The notes under the pieces are model-generated. The model saw nothing but the letters and a program-made list of their open reading frames with translations. It made no database searches and was not told where the DNA came from. A stretch of 64,000 nucleotides of DNA from Burkholderiaceae bacterium (GTDB lineage: Bacteria; Pseudomonadota; Gammaproteobacteria; Burkholderiales; Burkholderiaceae_D). Location: assembly GCA_004298905.1 (NCBI GenBank), contig SCTK01000005.1:186001-250000 (forward strand), given 5' to 3'. The position numbers and the translations under genes were made by a program. Shown one piece after another: positions 17,666 to 27,895 of the stretch. Numbering within the stretch: the first letter of the stretch is position 1; each line of letters starts with the position of its first letter.

Positions 17666-20089
17666 TCAATGCTTGATGACTGCACCATCTGTGGGCTTGG
17701 CAGCCGCTGTCGTTGACGCCTCTTTGGCAATTTCCGGTTCTTCATCGGGCAGAATTTTCGGTTCGGATTCCAGTGCCAGCTGCAATACTTTGTCGATCCA
17801 CTTAACCGGCACAATATTGAGCCTGCTTTTGACGTTGTCAGGAATTTCAGCGAGATCCTTGACGTTTTCCTCTGGAATCAAAACCGTTTTGATACCGCCG
17901 CGATGCGCGGCCAGCAGTTTTTCCTTCAACCCGCCGATGGCCAGCACTTCGCCACGCAGGGTAATTTCACCCGTCATCGCCACATCGGCGCGCACCGGGA
18001 TACCGGTCAGTGCCGACACCAGTGCGGTGGTCATCGCAATCCCTGCGGATGGGCCATCTTTCGGCGTGGCGCCTTCGGGCACATGCACGTGAATGTCTTT
18101 CTTCTCGAAAATATCATCCTTGATGCCCAGCATCCGTGCGCGCGAACGCACGATGGAGCGCGCCGCTTCGACCGACTCCTTCATCACATCGCCCAGTGAA
18201 CCTGTCCGCGTGACATTGCCTTTGCCCGGCATCACCGCGCATTCGATGGTGAGCAATTCGCCACCGACTTCAGTCCAGGCCAGGCCCGTAACCTGACCGA
18301 CCTGATTTTTCTTTTCCGCCACGCCATAGGAATAGCGACGCACACCGAGATACTTGTCGAGGTTCTTCGGCGAGACCTGCACCTTGCCCTCCTGTTTTTT
18401 CAACAACAGCATGCGCACGACCTTGCGGCAAATTTTCGACAGTTCGCGCTCTAGCGCGCGCACACCGGCTTCGCGCGTGTAATAACGCACGACATCACGC
18501 AGCGTCGCTTCGGAAACCGCCAGCTCGCCTTCCTTCAGCCCATTGTTCTTCATCTGCTTGGGCAACAGATAGCGCAGGGCGATATTGACCTTTTCATCTT
18601 CCGTATAGCCCGACAGACGAATCACTTCCATCCGATCAAGCAGGGCCGGTGGGATGTTCAAGCTGTTGGCTGTGGCGATGAACATCACATCCGACAGATC
18701 GAAATCGACTTCGACGTAGTGATCGACAAAGGTGTGGTTCTGTTCCGGGTCTAGCACTTCAAGCAATGCCGAGGCCGGATCGCCGCGAAAATCCATGCCC
18801 ATCTTGTCGACTTCGTCGAGCAGGAACAGGGGATTGCGCACCGCCACCTTGGTCAGACTTTGCAGGATCTTGCCGGGCATCGAGCCAATATAGGTGCGGC
18901 GATGGCCGCGAATTTCGGCTTCGTCGCGCACGCCACCCAGCGCCATGCGCACAAACTTGCGATTGGTGGCGCGGGCGATCGATTGCCCCAGCGAAGTTTT
19001 ACCCACGCCGGGCGGGCCGACCAGACAAAGGATCGGCGCTTTCAATTTATCCACGCGCTGTTGTACCGCGAGATATTCGATGATGCGTTCCTTGACCTTG
19101 TCCAGGCCATAGTGATCTTCGTCCAGCACCTTCTGCGCATTATTCAGATCATTGTTGATCTTGCTTTTCTTTTTCCACGGCAAGTTCACCAGCGCGTCAA
19201 TGTAGTTGCGCACCACGGTGGCTTCAGCCGACATCGGTGACATCAGCTTGAGTTTTTTCAGTTCGGTCTCGGCTTTTTTCAAAGCCTCTTTGGGCATGCG
19301 CGCAGCCTGAACTTTCTTGTCCAGTTCTTCCAGATCGGCGCCCTCTTCGCCTTCGCCCAGTTCCTTCTGGATCGCCTTGACCTGTTCGTTCAGGTAATAC
19401 TCGCGCTGACTTTTTTCCATCTGCCGTTTGACGCGGCCACGGATACGTTTCTCAACTTGCAGAATATCGATTTCATTTTCGAGCTGGCTGAGCAAATGCT
19501 CGAGGCGTTGATTCAACGGAAACATTTCCAGAATCGCCTGTTTTTGCTCCAGCTTGAGCGGCAGATGCGCGGCGATCGTATCCGCGAGGCGGCCCGGATC
19601 ATCGATGCCGGTCAACGACGCCAAAATCTCCGGCGGAATTTTTTTGTTCAGCTTCACATATTGATCGAACTGCGCCACGATCGAACGGCGCATGGCTTCG
19701 GTCTCGGGATCGGTCTCGCGATCCGGCATGACCGGGGTCAGGTCACACACAAAGTGCGTTCCCAGATCTTCGATCTCGTGAATACGCGCACGCTGCGCGC
19801 CCTCGACCAGCACCTTGACGGTGCCGTCCGGCAGTTTGAGCATCTGCAGAATGTTGGCGATGCAACCGATATCGTAGATATCTTCGGCGCTCGGCTCATC
19901 TTTGGAAGCGGTTTTTTGCGCGACCAGCATGATGCTCTTGCCGGCTTCCATGCCGTCTTCCAGCGCCTTGATCGATTTCGGGCGGCCGACGAACAAGGGG
20001 ATCACCATGTGCGGAAACACGACGACATCCCGCAACGGCAGCAGGGGTAATTGGGTGCGCTCTTCAGGGAGCAGTTGCAAGCTCGACAT
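17666..20089 (-). CDS. lon: ATP-dependent protease Lon
   Basis: This 807-residue Lon protease has N-terminal substrate-binding, AAA+ and Ser/Lys protease domains. Walker A is [10 protein letters not shown] and Walker [10 protein letters not shown]. The protease nucleophile is Ser681 in PKDGPSAG, and the dyad Lys follows in [13 protein letters not shown]. It degrades misfolded and regulatory proteins in the cytosol. The ATG at 20089 ([21 protein letters not shown]) is preferred over a TTG at 20104. A possible heat-shock promoter lies upstream, and clpX is separated by a terminator. Confidence 0.97.
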   Translation of the reverse strand: MSSLQLLPEERTQLPLLPLRDVVVFPHMVIPLFVGRPKSIKALEDGMEAGKSIMLVAQKTASKDEPSAEDIYDIGCIANILQMLKLPDGTVKVLVEGAQRARIHEIEDLGTHFVCDLTPVMPDRETDPETEAMRRSIVAQFDQYVKLNKKIPPEILASLTGIDDPGRLADTIAAHLPLKLEQKQAILEMFPLNQRLEHLLSQLENEIDILQVEKRIRGRVKRQMEKSQREYYLNEQVKAIQKELGEGEEGADLEELDKKVQAARMPKEALKKAETELKKLKLMSPMSAEATVVRNYIDALVNLPWKKKSKINNDLNNAQKVLDEDHYGLDKVKERIIEYLAVQQRVDKLKAPILCLVGPPGVGKTSLGQSIARATNRKFVRMALGGVRDEAEIRGHRRTYIGSMPGKILQSLTKVAVRNPLFLLDEVDKMGMDFRGDPASALLEVLDPEQNHTFVDHYVEVDFDLSDVMFIATANSLNIPPALLDRMEVIRLSGYTEDEKVNIALRYLLPKQMKNNGLKEGELAVSEATLRDVVRYYTREAGVRALERELSKICRKVVRMLLLKKQEGKVQVSPKNLDKYLGVRRYSYGVAEKKNQVGQVTGLAWTEVGGELLTIECAVMPGKGNVTRTGSLGDVMKESVEAARSIVRSRARMLGIKDDIFEKKDIHVHVPEGATPKDGPSAGIAMTTALVSALTGIPVRADVAMTGEITLRGEVLAIGGLKEKLLAAHRGGIKTVLIPEENVKDLAEIPDNVKSRLNIVPVKWIDKVLQLALESEPKILPDEEPEIAKEASTTAAAKPTDGAVIKH

Positions 20090-20243
20090 AATGGTCCTGG
20101 TCAAGAAAGGTTCAGGTGCTCATTTGGGGCCAGCGCGCAGAATCTCAAGTCCCAGCCTGCATCGCAATGGAGCGGCGCAGTGCACCGACCCATCCCCAAA
20201 CAAGCTGTCTGCAGCTTAGCACGAAAAAAAGCGAGGGCGAGTC

Positions 20244-20272
20244 TAATGTTGTTTGTTCAATTCTGTTTCAAG
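20244..20272 (-). promoter_or_regulatory. Possible sigma-32 (heat-shock) promoter of lon
   Basis: On the minus strand CTTGAAA (20266-20272) matches the RpoH -35 element exactly. After 14 bp CAACATTA (20244-20251) resembles the -10 element CCCCATTT(A). Spacing and position between the clpX terminator and lon fit heat-shock control, as known for lon in proteobacteria. The -10 match is only partial. Confidence 0.5.
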
Positions 20273-20276
20273 CAAT

Positions 20277-20303
20277 AAAAAACGCGGGCTTTGCCCGCGT
20301 TTT
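20277..20303 (-). terminator. Intrinsic terminator after clpX
   Basis: On the minus strand AACGCGGGC and GCCCGCGTT flank an AAA loop and are followed by a T-run. It begins about 20 bp beyond the clpX stop and ends the tig-clpP-clpX transcript before lon. Confidence 0.9.
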
Positions 20304-20324
20304 CGTCTGATGGCCGCTCTCGAT

Positions 20325-21593
20325 TCAATTCGAACCGGACACCTTTTGTGTGTCTTTGCCATAGATCAGCAGTGGTTTGCCGTCGCCGTTGATTGCGCTC
20401 TCATCCATGACGACCTTGGTGACATTTTTCTGTCCCGGCAGTTCGAACATGACATCGAGCAGCGCCTGTTCAAGAATCGAGCGCAAACCACGCGCGCCTG
20501 TTTTACGCTTGAGGGCCTTGCGCGCGATCGCGTTGAGCGCCTGCGGGCGGATCTCCAGCTCAACACCTTCCATGGCAAACAATTTTTGGTACTGTTTGAC
20601 CAACGCATTTTTCGGCGTTATCAAGATCTCGATCAAGGCCGCTTCATTCAACTCATCCAGCGTCGCCACCACCGGCAGACGACCCACCAGTTCTGGAATC
20701 AAGCCGAACTTGATCAAGTCTTCCGGCTCGACACGGCTGAGGGTATCGCCGACCGGACGGTTGCTCTGGCTTTTCACATTGGCGGCAAAACCAATTCCGC
20801 TTTTTTCGGAACGATCACGAATGACTTTTTCCAGACCGTCAAAGGCGCCACCACAAATGAACAAGATGTTGGTGGTATCGATTTGCACAAAATCCTGATT
20901 GGGATGTTTGCGCCCGCCCTGCGGCGGTACCGAAGCCACCGTGCCTTCGACCAGTTTCAGCAGTGCCTGTTGCACCCCTTCGCCGGAAACGTCGCGGGTA
21001 ATCGAGGGATTGTCGGACTTGCGTGAAATCTTGTCGATTTCATCGATATAGACGATGCCGCGCTGCGCCTTCTCGACTTCGTAGTTGCAATTCTGCAGCA
21101 ACTTTTGAATGATGTTTTCGACGTCCTCGCCCACATAACCGGCTTCGGTCAAGGTGGTCGCATCGGCAATCACAAACGGCACATTGAGCATGCGCGCCAA
21201 GGTTTGCGCGAGCAGGGTTTTACCGGAGCCGGTCGGACCCACCAGGAGAATGTTGCTCTTGGCCAGTTCAACATCGTCTTTCTTGTCCAGATGCTTCAAG
21301 CGTTTGTAGTGGTTGTACACCGCTACTGCCAGAATGCGTTTGGCCTGACTTTGACCGATCACATACTGATCGAGAATTTCGTGAATTTCCAGCGGTGAAG
21401 GCAGATCGCTTTTACCGCCAGCGACATTGGGATCGACCGCAATTTCATCGCGGATGATGTCGTTGCACAGCTCGATACATTCATCGCAAATGAAGACCGA
21501 AGGTCCTGCAATCAATTTCTTGACCTCGTGCTGACTCTTGCCGCAAAAAGAGCAATACAGTAGTTTTTCACCTGAACTTTTCTTCTCGGTCAT
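20325..21593 (-). CDS. clpX: ATP-dependent Clp protease ATP-binding subunit ClpX
   Basis: A 422-residue AAA+ unfoldase that feeds tagged proteins to ClpP. The N-terminal zinc domain has Cys14, Cys17, Cys36 and Cys39. Walker A GPTGSGKT is at 119-126 and Walker [11 protein letters not shown] follows. The IGF-type loop that docks on ClpP is present as [10 protein letters not shown], and the sensor-2 region is [15 protein letters not shown]. It lies 30 bp after clpP, in the standard tig-clpP-clpX operon. Confidence 0.98.
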   Translation of the reverse strand: MTEKKSSGEKLLYCSFCGKSQHEVKKLIAGPSVFICDECIELCNDIIRDEIAVDPNVAGGKSDLPSPLEIHEILDQYVIGQSQAKRILAVAVYNHYKRLKHLDKKDDVELAKSNILLVGPTGSGKTLLAQTLARMLNVPFVIADATTLTEAGYVGEDVENIIQKLLQNCNYEVEKAQRGIVYIDEIDKISRKSDNPSITRDVSGEGVQQALLKLVEGTVASVPPQGGRKHPNQDFVQIDTTNILFICGGAFDGLEKVIRDRSEKSGIGFAANVKSQSNRPVGDTLSRVEPEDLIKFGLIPELVGRLPVVATLDELNEAALIEILITPKNALVKQYQKLFAMEGVELEIRPQALNAIARKALKRKTGARGLRSILEQALLDVMFELPGQKNVTKVVMDESAINGDGKPLLIYGKDTQKVSGSN

Positions 21594-21623
21594 TGCAGCT
21601 CCTCAACTGAGCGGGCGGCGCAT

Positions 21624-22274
21624 TCAAGCACTTTGCTGTGCCCGGCTTTCCAGCACGCGGTCAATCAATCCATAGCTTACCGCATCTTCCGCCGAGAGGA
21701 AATTGTCACGATCCGTATCCTTGGCGATTTTTTCCTCAGGCTGTCCGGTTTGCTTGGCCAGAATGGCATTCAAGCGTTCGCGCAGAAATAAAATTTCACG
21801 TGCGTGAATTTCTATGTCGGAGGCTTGACCTTGCACACCACCCAGCGGCTGATGAATCATGATGCGCGAATTCGGCAGCGAGAAACGCTTGTCCTTGCTG
21901 CCCGCAGCCAGCAGGAAGGCGCCCATGCTGGCCGCCAGACCGGTACACAAGGTCGACACATCCGGCTTGATGAATTGCATGGTGTCATAAATCGCCAAGC
22001 CCGCCGAGACGGAGCCGCCGGGCGAATTGATGTAGAGCGAAATATCCTTGTCCGGGTTTTCCGATTCCAGAAACAGCAATTGCGCGACCACCAGATTGGC
22101 CATTTGATCGTTGATCGGGCCGACCAGAAAAATTACCCGTTCTTTCAACAGGCGCGAGTAAATATCGTAAGCCCGCTCGCCACGGCCGCTCTGTTCAATC
22201 ACCATCGGCACATAATTGAGCGCCTGAGTATCCAGCGCACCACCCGCTTGGCCGATCTGTCTGCTTCCGTTCAT
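21624..22274 (-). CDS. clpP: ATP-dependent Clp protease proteolytic subunit
   Basis: A 216-residue serine peptidase that forms the double heptamer barrel with ClpX. The catalytic Ser116 lies in GLAASMGAF and His141 in [10 protein letters not shown]. The acidic member is in the [21 protein letters not shown] segment. The N-terminal about 20 residues look like the usual short propeptide. The gene sits 47 bp after tig and 30 bp before clpX. Confidence 0.98.
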   Translation of the reverse strand: MNGSRQIGQAGGALDTQALNYVPMVIEQSGRGERAYDIYSRLLKERVIFLVGPINDQMANLVVAQLLFLESENPDKDISLYINSPGGSVSAGLAIYDTMQFIKPDVSTLCTGLAASMGAFLLAAGSKDKRFSLPNSRIMIHQPLGGVQGQASDIEIHAREILFLRERLNAILAKQTGQPEEKIAKDTDRDNFLSAEDAVSYGLIDRVLESRAQQSA

Positions 22275-22321
22275 GAACTCACCTGCTGAAAAGTAGTTGT
22301 GTCAATGGAAATTAAAGCACA

Positions 22322-23629
22322 TCAGCGCGCCATCAATTCATCGAAATCGACCGTTTTCTCGCTGACTTTAGCCTGACCGAGCACCCAGTTCATCAAATTA
22401 TCTTCCATCACCACGGCCTTGACATCGTCCAGACGGCGCGGATCGGCGTAATACCAGCGCAGCACCTCATCCGGCGCATCGTAGCTGCGCGCCTGTTCCT
22501 CGATCATTGCCTTGACCTGATCCGGCTTCGCTTCCAGTTTGTGCTGCTTGACCAGATCAGCCACCATCAATCCCAGTTTAGTGCGCTTCTCTGCCTGCGG
22601 CTGGAACACGTCCGCCGGAATCGGCATGTCATCTTTCATGACACGCGCTTTCATATCGGCACGGGCCCGCTCAACCATGCTTTGCGCTTCCATCTCGACC
22701 AGCGCCTTCGGCACCTCGAACTGCGCCGTGGTCAGCAGGGCATCCAGCACTGCCTGCTTGTTGCGCTGGGTCAGGCGGCCCTTCAATTCGCGTTCCAGAT
22801 TTTCCTTCACGTCGGCGCGCAGTTTCTGCACGTCGCCATCGACGATACCCAATTCCTTGGCAAAGGCTTCGGTCAATTCCGGCAGAATTGGCGCTTCGAC
22901 TTTCTTCAGCGTCAATTCAAATACGGCGGTTTTGCCGGCCACGTCCTTGCCGTGATAATCCTCGGGGAACTTCACGTCAACCGCTTTGGTTTCACCGGCC
23001 TTCATACCCAGCAGTCCTGCTTCAAAATCGGCCAGCATTTGTTTCTGGCCCAGCACGAAAGCATAGTCGCTGGCGCTGCCACCAGCAAAGGCGACGCCGT
23101 CGATCTTGCCGAGAAAATCAATGGTCAGACGATCGTCGTTTTGCGCGGCACGATCGGCCGCTACATATTTGACACGCTGCTTGAGCAGAATACCGATGGT
23201 TTTATCCAGTTCGGCTTCACCCACCACAGCCGTGACTTTCTCGATCGTCAGCGCCGAGATGTCGGAATGTTTCACTTCCGGATAAACCTCGAAGGTGGCC
23301 TCAAACGACAATACCTTGGCGTCTTCGCCCGCTGCTTTCTGTTCGATGCGCGGACGGCCGGCCACACGCAGTTCATTTTTGGTGACAGCTTCACGCAGTG
23401 CTTCGTTGATGGCATCGGACACAACTTCCGACTCCACTTCATAACCATGGGCCTGGGCCACCATCTTGAGCGGCACCTTGCCGGGACGGAAACCGGCCAT
23501 CTTGACCTTGCGCGACAATTTCTGGAGGCGCACATTGACCTCGCTGGCAATAGCGTCGGCGGGAATTGCCAGGCTGATGCGACGTTCCAAAGCGCTCACC
23601 GTCTCAACGGATCCAATTGTGCTGTTCAT
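22322..23629 (-). CDS. tig: Trigger factor
   Basis: A 435-residue ribosome-bound chaperone with peptidyl-prolyl isomerase activity. The N-terminal ribosome-docking signature is GFRPGKVP near residue 46. The FKBP-like domain follows in the middle (DRLTIDFLGKIDGVAFAGG), and the helical C-terminal arms cover about residues 250-435. It is the first protein gene of the tig-clpP-clpX group and lies 26 bp downstream of tRNA-Leu, with which it may share transcription. Confidence 0.97.
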   Translation of the reverse strand: MNSTIGSVETVSALERRISLAIPADAIASEVNVRLQKLSRKVKMAGFRPGKVPLKMVAQAHGYEVESEVVSDAINEALREAVTKNELRVAGRPRIEQKAAGEDAKVLSFEATFEVYPEVKHSDISALTIEKVTAVVGEAELDKTIGILLKQRVKYVAADRAAQNDDRLTIDFLGKIDGVAFAGGSASDYAFVLGQKQMLADFEAGLLGMKAGETKAVDVKFPEDYHGKDVAGKTAVFELTLKKVEAPILPELTEAFAKELGIVDGDVQKLRADVKENLERELKGRLTQRNKQAVLDALLTTAQFEVPKALVEMEAQSMVERARADMKARVMKDDMPIPADVFQPQAEKRTKLGLMVADLVKQHKLEAKPDQVKAMIEEQARSYDAPDEVLRWYYADPRRLDDVKAVVMEDNLMNWVLGQAKVSEKTVDFDELMAR

Positions 23630-23655
23630 CTCTAAAACCTTAGGAAATAATTGTT

Positions 23656-23742
23656 TGGTGCGAAGGGGGGGACTCGAACCCCCACGCCGGTGAAGGCGTC
23701 AGGACCTAAACCTGGTGCGTCTACCAATTTCGCCACCTTCGC
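23656..23742 (-). tRNA. tRNA-Leu (anticodon TAG)
   Basis: An 87-nt class II tRNA on the minus strand. The acceptor arm is GCGAAGG / CCTTCGC with an encoded ACCA end. The anticodon loop TTTAGGT carries TAG, and a long variable arm (GACGCCTTCACCGGCGT) is typical of leucine tRNAs. It precedes tig. Confidence 0.97.
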
Positions 23743-23919
23743 GGGTTGGTGGACTCAAACGGGGTCCGGCGCGGTTCGACAGACTCTATTTGACATGCTC
23801 TACAGGATTCAAAGGCGCAATTGTAGCGGAATCGCGCAGCGGCGTTTTTCCGCGCGGAGCCATGCGGAGGGGCTACCGCGCGCTGCTAGAATGCCGCATC
23901 TTTTCATCTCCCCGCACTC

Positions 23920-24729
23920 ATGAGTATCGGTCATTACGAGAATTTTCCGGTTGCCTCCATCCTGTTGCCGCAACACATGCGCCGGGCCGTCATGGCCATC
24001 TACCGCTTCGCCCGCAGTGCCGACGATCTGGCCGATGAGGGCGATGCTACCCCAGAGCAACGGCTCGCCGCACTCAATGATTTTCGCTACCAGCTGGATC
24101 TGATTGCCAGTCATCAAGCCTTGAACCAATCGCTGTTCGTCAAGCTGGGCGCGACGATTGCCAAGCATCGCTTATCCATGCAGCCGTTTTACGATCTGCT
24201 GTCGGCCTTTGCGCAGGATGTGACGGTGCAACGCTACGAAACCACGGCGGAGTTGTACGATTATTGCCGCCGCTCGGCCAACCCGGTCGGCCGCCTCCTG
24301 TTGCAGCTCTATCAAGCCGATACTGAACAAAACCGGCAGTGGGCTGACAAGATTTGCACCGCCCTGCAACTGGTCAACTTCTGGCAGGACGTGGCAATCG
24401 ATCTGAAGAAGGATCGCCTCTATATTCCGCTGGCCGATATGCGCGCCTTCCAGGTCCATGTCTGGGAAGTGCAGGAGGGCTACAGTGGCAGCCGTTGGCA
24501 AAAGCTGATGCGCTATCAGATCGGCCGCACACGCGCCATGCTCATCGCCGGCCGGCCGCTGGGCGCCGCCCTCGGTGGACGGATGGGTTATGAGCTACGC
24601 GTGATGGTTGAAGGTGGACTGCGCATTCTTGAGAAACTGGAACAGTGCGATATCGAAGTGTTTCAACATCGCCCCACGCTGAACAAACGCGACTGGTGCG
24701 TCATGCTCTGGCGCGCATTGAAAAAATAA
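23920..24729 (+). CDS. hpnC: Squalene synthase-like enzyme HpnC (hydroxysqualene synthase)
   Basis: A 269-residue trans-isoprenyl diphosphate synthase. The first Asp-rich motif is SADDLADE at 33-40. The second is the QDVAIDLKKDRLYIP segment in the middle. In the HpnCDE pathway HpnC turns presqualene diphosphate into hydroxysqualene. Its stop overlaps the hpnD start (TAATG), and hpnE follows with an ATGA overlap, so the three are translationally coupled. No hopanoid cyclase (shc/hpnF) is visible in this window. The ATG at 23920 matches the family N-terminus. Confidence 0.94.
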   Translation: MSIGHYENFPVASILLPQHMRRAVMAIYRFARSADDLADEGDATPEQRLAALNDFRYQLDLIASHQALNQSLFVKLGATIAKHRLSMQPFYDLLSAFAQDVTVQRYETTAELYDYCRRSANPVGRLLLQLYQADTEQNRQWADKICTALQLVNFWQDVAIDLKKDRLYIPLADMRAFQVHVWEVQEGYSGSRWQKLMRYQIGRTRAMLIAGRPLGAALGGRMGYELRVMVEGGLRILEKLEQCDIEVFQHRPTLNKRDWCVMLWRALKK

Positions 24730-25589
24730 TGGATCTCACCCAAGCCGATCAGTATTGCCAGCAAAAAGCCGCACAGAGCGGCTCCAGCTTCTATTACAGT
24801 TTTCTGTTTCTGCCGCCCGAACGGCGCCGCGCCATCACCGCGCTGTATGCGTTCTGCCGCGAAGTGGACGATGTGGTGGATGAATGCAGCGACCCACAGC
24901 TTGCACGCACCAAGCTGCTCTGGTGGCGCCAAGAGGTGGCACGCCTCTATGCCGGTCAGCCCAGCCATCCGGTCGCGCACGCGCTGACGCCGCATCTGTC
25001 GGCCTTCAATATCACCGCAGAACGCCTGAATCAAATCATCGATGGCATGGAGATGGATCTGGAGCAATCGCGCTATCTCGATTTCGCCGGCCTGAACAAA
25101 TATTGTTTTCATGTGGCGGGTGTGGTGGGTTTGCTGGCTGCCGAAATTTTTGGCCGCAGCGATGAACGCACGCTGGCTTATGCGGAAAAACTCGGCCTCG
25201 CGTTCCAGCTGACCAACATCATTCGCGACGTCGGCGAAGATGCACGCAAGGGCCGCATCTATCTGCCGGTCGATGAATTGCAGCGCTTCGACGTTAAGGC
25301 CGCCGAAATTCTGAATGGCCGCTACAGCGACAACTTCACACGCCTGATGCAGTTTCAGGCACAACGCGCGCAGCAACTCTACGACGAAGCATTTGCCCTG
25401 CTTCCCGCCGCCGATCTACGCGCGCAACGGCCCGGTCTCATCATGGCCGCGATCTACCGCACCCTCCTCGACGAAGTAAGCGCCGCACAATTCCAGGTGC
25501 TGCACCAGCGCATTGCGCTGACACCCTTGCGCAAGCTCTGGATCGCCTGGAAAACCTGGCTGCGACCGCAACGTATGTTGAAACGATGA
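24729..25589 (+). CDS. hpnD: Presqualene diphosphate synthase HpnD
   Basis: This 286-residue enzyme condenses two farnesyl diphosphates to presqualene diphosphate. The N-terminus has SSFYYSFLFLPPERR, the first Asp-rich motif is REVDDVVDE at 44-52, and the second is NIIRDVGEDARKGRIYLP. I use the ATG at 24729, which overlaps the hpnC stop by one base; the longer frame would begin inside hpnC. It is the central gene of the hpnCDE operon and draws farnesyl diphosphate from the MEP route that ispD and ispF serve. Confidence 0.95.
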   Translation: MDLTQADQYCQQKAAQSGSSFYYSFLFLPPERRRAITALYAFCREVDDVVDECSDPQLARTKLLWWRQEVARLYAGQPSHPVAHALTPHLSAFNITAERLNQIIDGMEMDLEQSRYLDFAGLNKYCFHVAGVVGLLAAEIFGRSDERTLAYAEKLGLAFQLTNIIRDVGEDARKGRIYLPVDELQRFDVKAAEILNGRYSDNFTRLMQFQAQRAQQLYDEAFALLPAADLRAQRPGLIMAAIYRTLLDEVSAAQFQVLHQRIALTPLRKLWIAWKTWLRPQRMLKR

Positions 25590-26914
25590 AAAAGAAAGTG
25601 GCCATCGTCGGTGGCGGCTGGGCAGGCTTGACCTGCGCCGTCGAGTTGATCGACGCCGGCCACGACGTGCAACTGTTCGAGGCCGCCCCGTCATTGGGGG
25701 GGCGTGCGCGGCAAGTCGACTGGACACGCGATGGCACGACGGTACACATCGACAACGGCCAGCACATTCTGCTCGGTGCCTATCGCGACACACTGGAGGT
25801 CATGACGCGGGTTGGCGTCGATGTCACACACGCACTGCGGCGCTTGCCGCTCACCCTGCATACGCCGCAAGGCCTGCACCTGCGACTGCCGCCACTACCG
25901 GCACCGCTGCATTTGGCCTGGGGCCTGCTCACGGCGCGCGGTTTGAGCTGGAGCGAAAAGAAAGCAGCACTGCGCATGGTGCGCGCCTTGCGGGAATGGA
26001 ATTGGCAATTGCTCGCCGATACCACGGTGACGCAATTACTACGCTTGCATGAGCAACCCGGCGCGCTGAATCATGCGCTGTGGCATCCGCTTTGTATTGC
26101 TGCACTCAACACACCGCCGGATGAAGCCTCAGCCCAGGTCTTTGTCAACGTTTTGCACGACAGTCTGGGCGGCGCGCGGCACGATTCCGATCTGCTCTTG
26201 CCCGCCACCGATTTGAGCAGTCTGTTTCCGCAAGCGGCTGCAAGTTATCTGATGCAAGGCGGTGGCGAAATTTTTCTCGCCACGCGCATCACCGACATTG
26301 GCATCACCAAGGGCGGCTACCTGTTGCAATCGGCACAACAGCGCTGGTTTGCCGAAGCGGTGGTACTGGCGCTGCCGCCCTGGCGGCTGCTCGAAACCCT
26401 GGCAGGGCTGGCCACCGAGATCGCCGCGCTGGCACCACTGCTGCAGCAATTGACGCAATTCGGCCAGCAATCGATCACCACCTGCTACCTGCAATACGCT
26501 GATCACATTGAGCTACCGTTGCCGATCTGCGGCTTGCACGAAAATGCTGAACGGCACCATTACGGCCAGTGGGTATTCGATCGCGATACGCTGTGCGGCC
26601 AAACCGGTTTGCTTGCTGTGGTCATCAGCACCGACGGCCCGCATCTCGAACTGGACAATCTGGCCCTGGCTGATCTGCTGGACAAGCAATTGCGTGAGTA
26701 TTTTTCGCCATTGCCGAAACTGCTGTCCAGCAAAGTCATCTGCGAAAAGCGCGCCACCCATGCCTGCACGCCCGGTCTGCAAAAGCCCGACCTACAGACC
26801 GGTTTGCCCGGCCTGTATCTGGCTGGCGATTGGCTGGACGCCGACTATCCCGGCACGCTTGAAGCGGCTGTGCGCAGCGGTCTGGCGATTGGACGCCTGG
26901 ATCACGGGATCTAA
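25586..26914 (+). CDS. hpnE: Hydroxysqualene dehydroxylase HpnE
   Basis: A 442-residue FAD-dependent amine-oxidase-fold protein that reduces hydroxysqualene to squalene. The N-terminal dinucleotide-binding motif is VAIVGGGWAGLTCAVEL with the acidic ribose ligand in QLFEA. The C-terminal FAD segment is GLYLAGDWLDADYPGTLEAAVRSG. It overlaps hpnD by 4 bp and is the last gene of the operon. A cluster of short tandem repeats follows. Confidence 0.94.
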   Translation: MKKKVAIVGGGWAGLTCAVELIDAGHDVQLFEAAPSLGGRARQVDWTRDGTTVHIDNGQHILLGAYRDTLEVMTRVGVDVTHALRRLPLTLHTPQGLHLRLPPLPAPLHLAWGLLTARGLSWSEKKAALRMVRALREWNWQLLADTTVTQLLRLHEQPGALNHALWHPLCIAALNTPPDEASAQVFVNVLHDSLGGARHDSDLLLPATDLSSLFPQAAASYLMQGGGEIFLATRITDIGITKGGYLLQSAQQRWFAEAVVLALPPWRLLETLAGLATEIAALAPLLQQLTQFGQQSITTCYLQYADHIELPLPICGLHENAERHHYGQWVFDRDTLCGQTGLLAVVISTDGPHLELDNLALADLLDKQLREYFSPLPKLLSSKVICEKRATHACTPGLQKPDLQTGLPGLYLAGDWLDADYPGTLEAAVRSGLAIGRLDHGI

Positions 26915-26926
26915 TTTACGGCCTCT

Positions 26927-27099
26927 AATGCGCTGCATAGCCATTCGACTAAGGCGCCAAACTACCGGCGCCAAGTCGCTGGTTAATGCGCTGCATAGCC
27001 ATTCGACTAAGGCGCCAAACTACCGGCACCAATGCGCTGCATAGCCACCCGACTAGGCACGATAAGACATGTGCCAAGTCGTTGGTTAAGTCGCTGGTT
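26927..27099. repeat. Degenerate tandem repeat between hpnE and the glycosylase-like gene
   Basis: The block AATGCGCTGCATAGCC starts at 26927, 26985 and 27031, so unit lengths are 58 and 46 bp, with a third, diverged copy. The first two units continue with ATTCGACTAAGGCGCC and AAACTACCGGC. A short sub-repeat AAGTCGYTGGTT occurs at the end of units 1 and 3 and once more at the end. GGCGCC...GGCGCC in unit 1 can form a hairpin. The final copy runs into the stop codon of the minus-strand gene. Confidence 0.8.
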
Positions 27100-27892
27100 A
27101 ATTTTTTTGCAGCAAGCGCAGCGGCCCGAATAAATTCTGCATTGTGCGATTGGCGATGAACGACAAGTTGTAGGGATGTTCACTGACTGCTTGCGGAAAC
27201 GCTGTCGCACTCTCCAACGCCTGCACACTGGCCGCGATTTTTCCCCACAACACCAGCGTCGGCAGTGCTTGATTTTTATTCTGCACAGGTGAGCACAAGC
27301 CGGCGAGCACGGTGCGCAAAAACGGCAGCCAGGCTTTGGCTTCCTTAACCGGCGGCACGTGCGGGCGAAACACCAGCGTTGCATTGAGTAAAAGAAAACC
27401 CTGTGCCGTCAGATTGGCCTGCAACTGCGGCAGCGTTTGAATCCATGGCGCGCCGATCGCTCGGGCCTGTGCTGAAATGCGCGCCATCGCCTCGCCACCC
27501 GTGTTGTCGCTGACCAATTGCCCATCGGCGACCAGCAGCATCTTGATGAAATTGCGCAGCGAAGTGGCACGGTTGACTTGCTTGGATAAACCGTTCTCCG
27601 ACCAGAGCGATTGCACCGCCCCGTCCATGAAGCACACCCCGGTCGCGCTCTGTTCGCGCGGATACGGCCCCTCGCCGATCAGCACATAACGCACGCCAGA
27701 CAATGGCTGGGCAAAAGCGGCAAACATGCGGCCTTGCGTTGGCAGGTATTGATCAGCCGCCAGTGCCGGTAAATAATCCGGCTGCATTTCCATCATCGCC
27801 ATCAATCCGGCATGCAGAACTGGCCGCCAGCTTGGATCGGCCAGTGCAAGTTGTTCGGTGATCGCTGCCGGAATCGCCGCTCGAATCGTCAT
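27098..27892 (-). CDS. Uracil-DNA-glycosylase-fold protein with a degenerate catalytic motif
   Basis: This 264-residue protein aligns by eye with family-1 uracil-DNA glycosylases: GEGPYP (73-78) at the place of GQDPYH, LLLN (167-170), VLWG, and HPYNLS (His239) at the place of HPSPLS. The water-activating Asp of the first motif is Gly75 here, while His239 is kept. It may therefore be a divergent glycosylase or a protein that binds without cleaving; I cannot decide from sequence. It lies 3 bp after radA on the minus strand, so it is the last gene of the alr-radA unit and is likely linked to DNA repair. Confidence 0.65.
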   Translation of the reverse strand: MTIRAAIPAAITEQLALADPSWRPVLHAGLMAMMEMQPDYLPALAADQYLPTQGRMFAAFAQPLSGVRYVLIGEGPYPREQSATGVCFMDGAVQSLWSENGLSKQVNRATSLRNFIKMLLVADGQLVSDNTGGEAMARISAQARAIGAPWIQTLPQLQANLTAQGFLLLNATLVFRPHVPPVKEAKAWLPFLRTVLAGLCSPVQNKNQALPTLVLWGKIAASVQALESATAFPQAVSEHPYNLSFIANRTMQNLFGPLRLLQKN

Positions 27893-27895
27893 GAT

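Noticed and set aside
22541-23635. 364-codon plus-strand open frame opposite tig
   Set aside because: Antisense of the trigger factor gene, with unnatural composition (rich in His, Gln and Phe).
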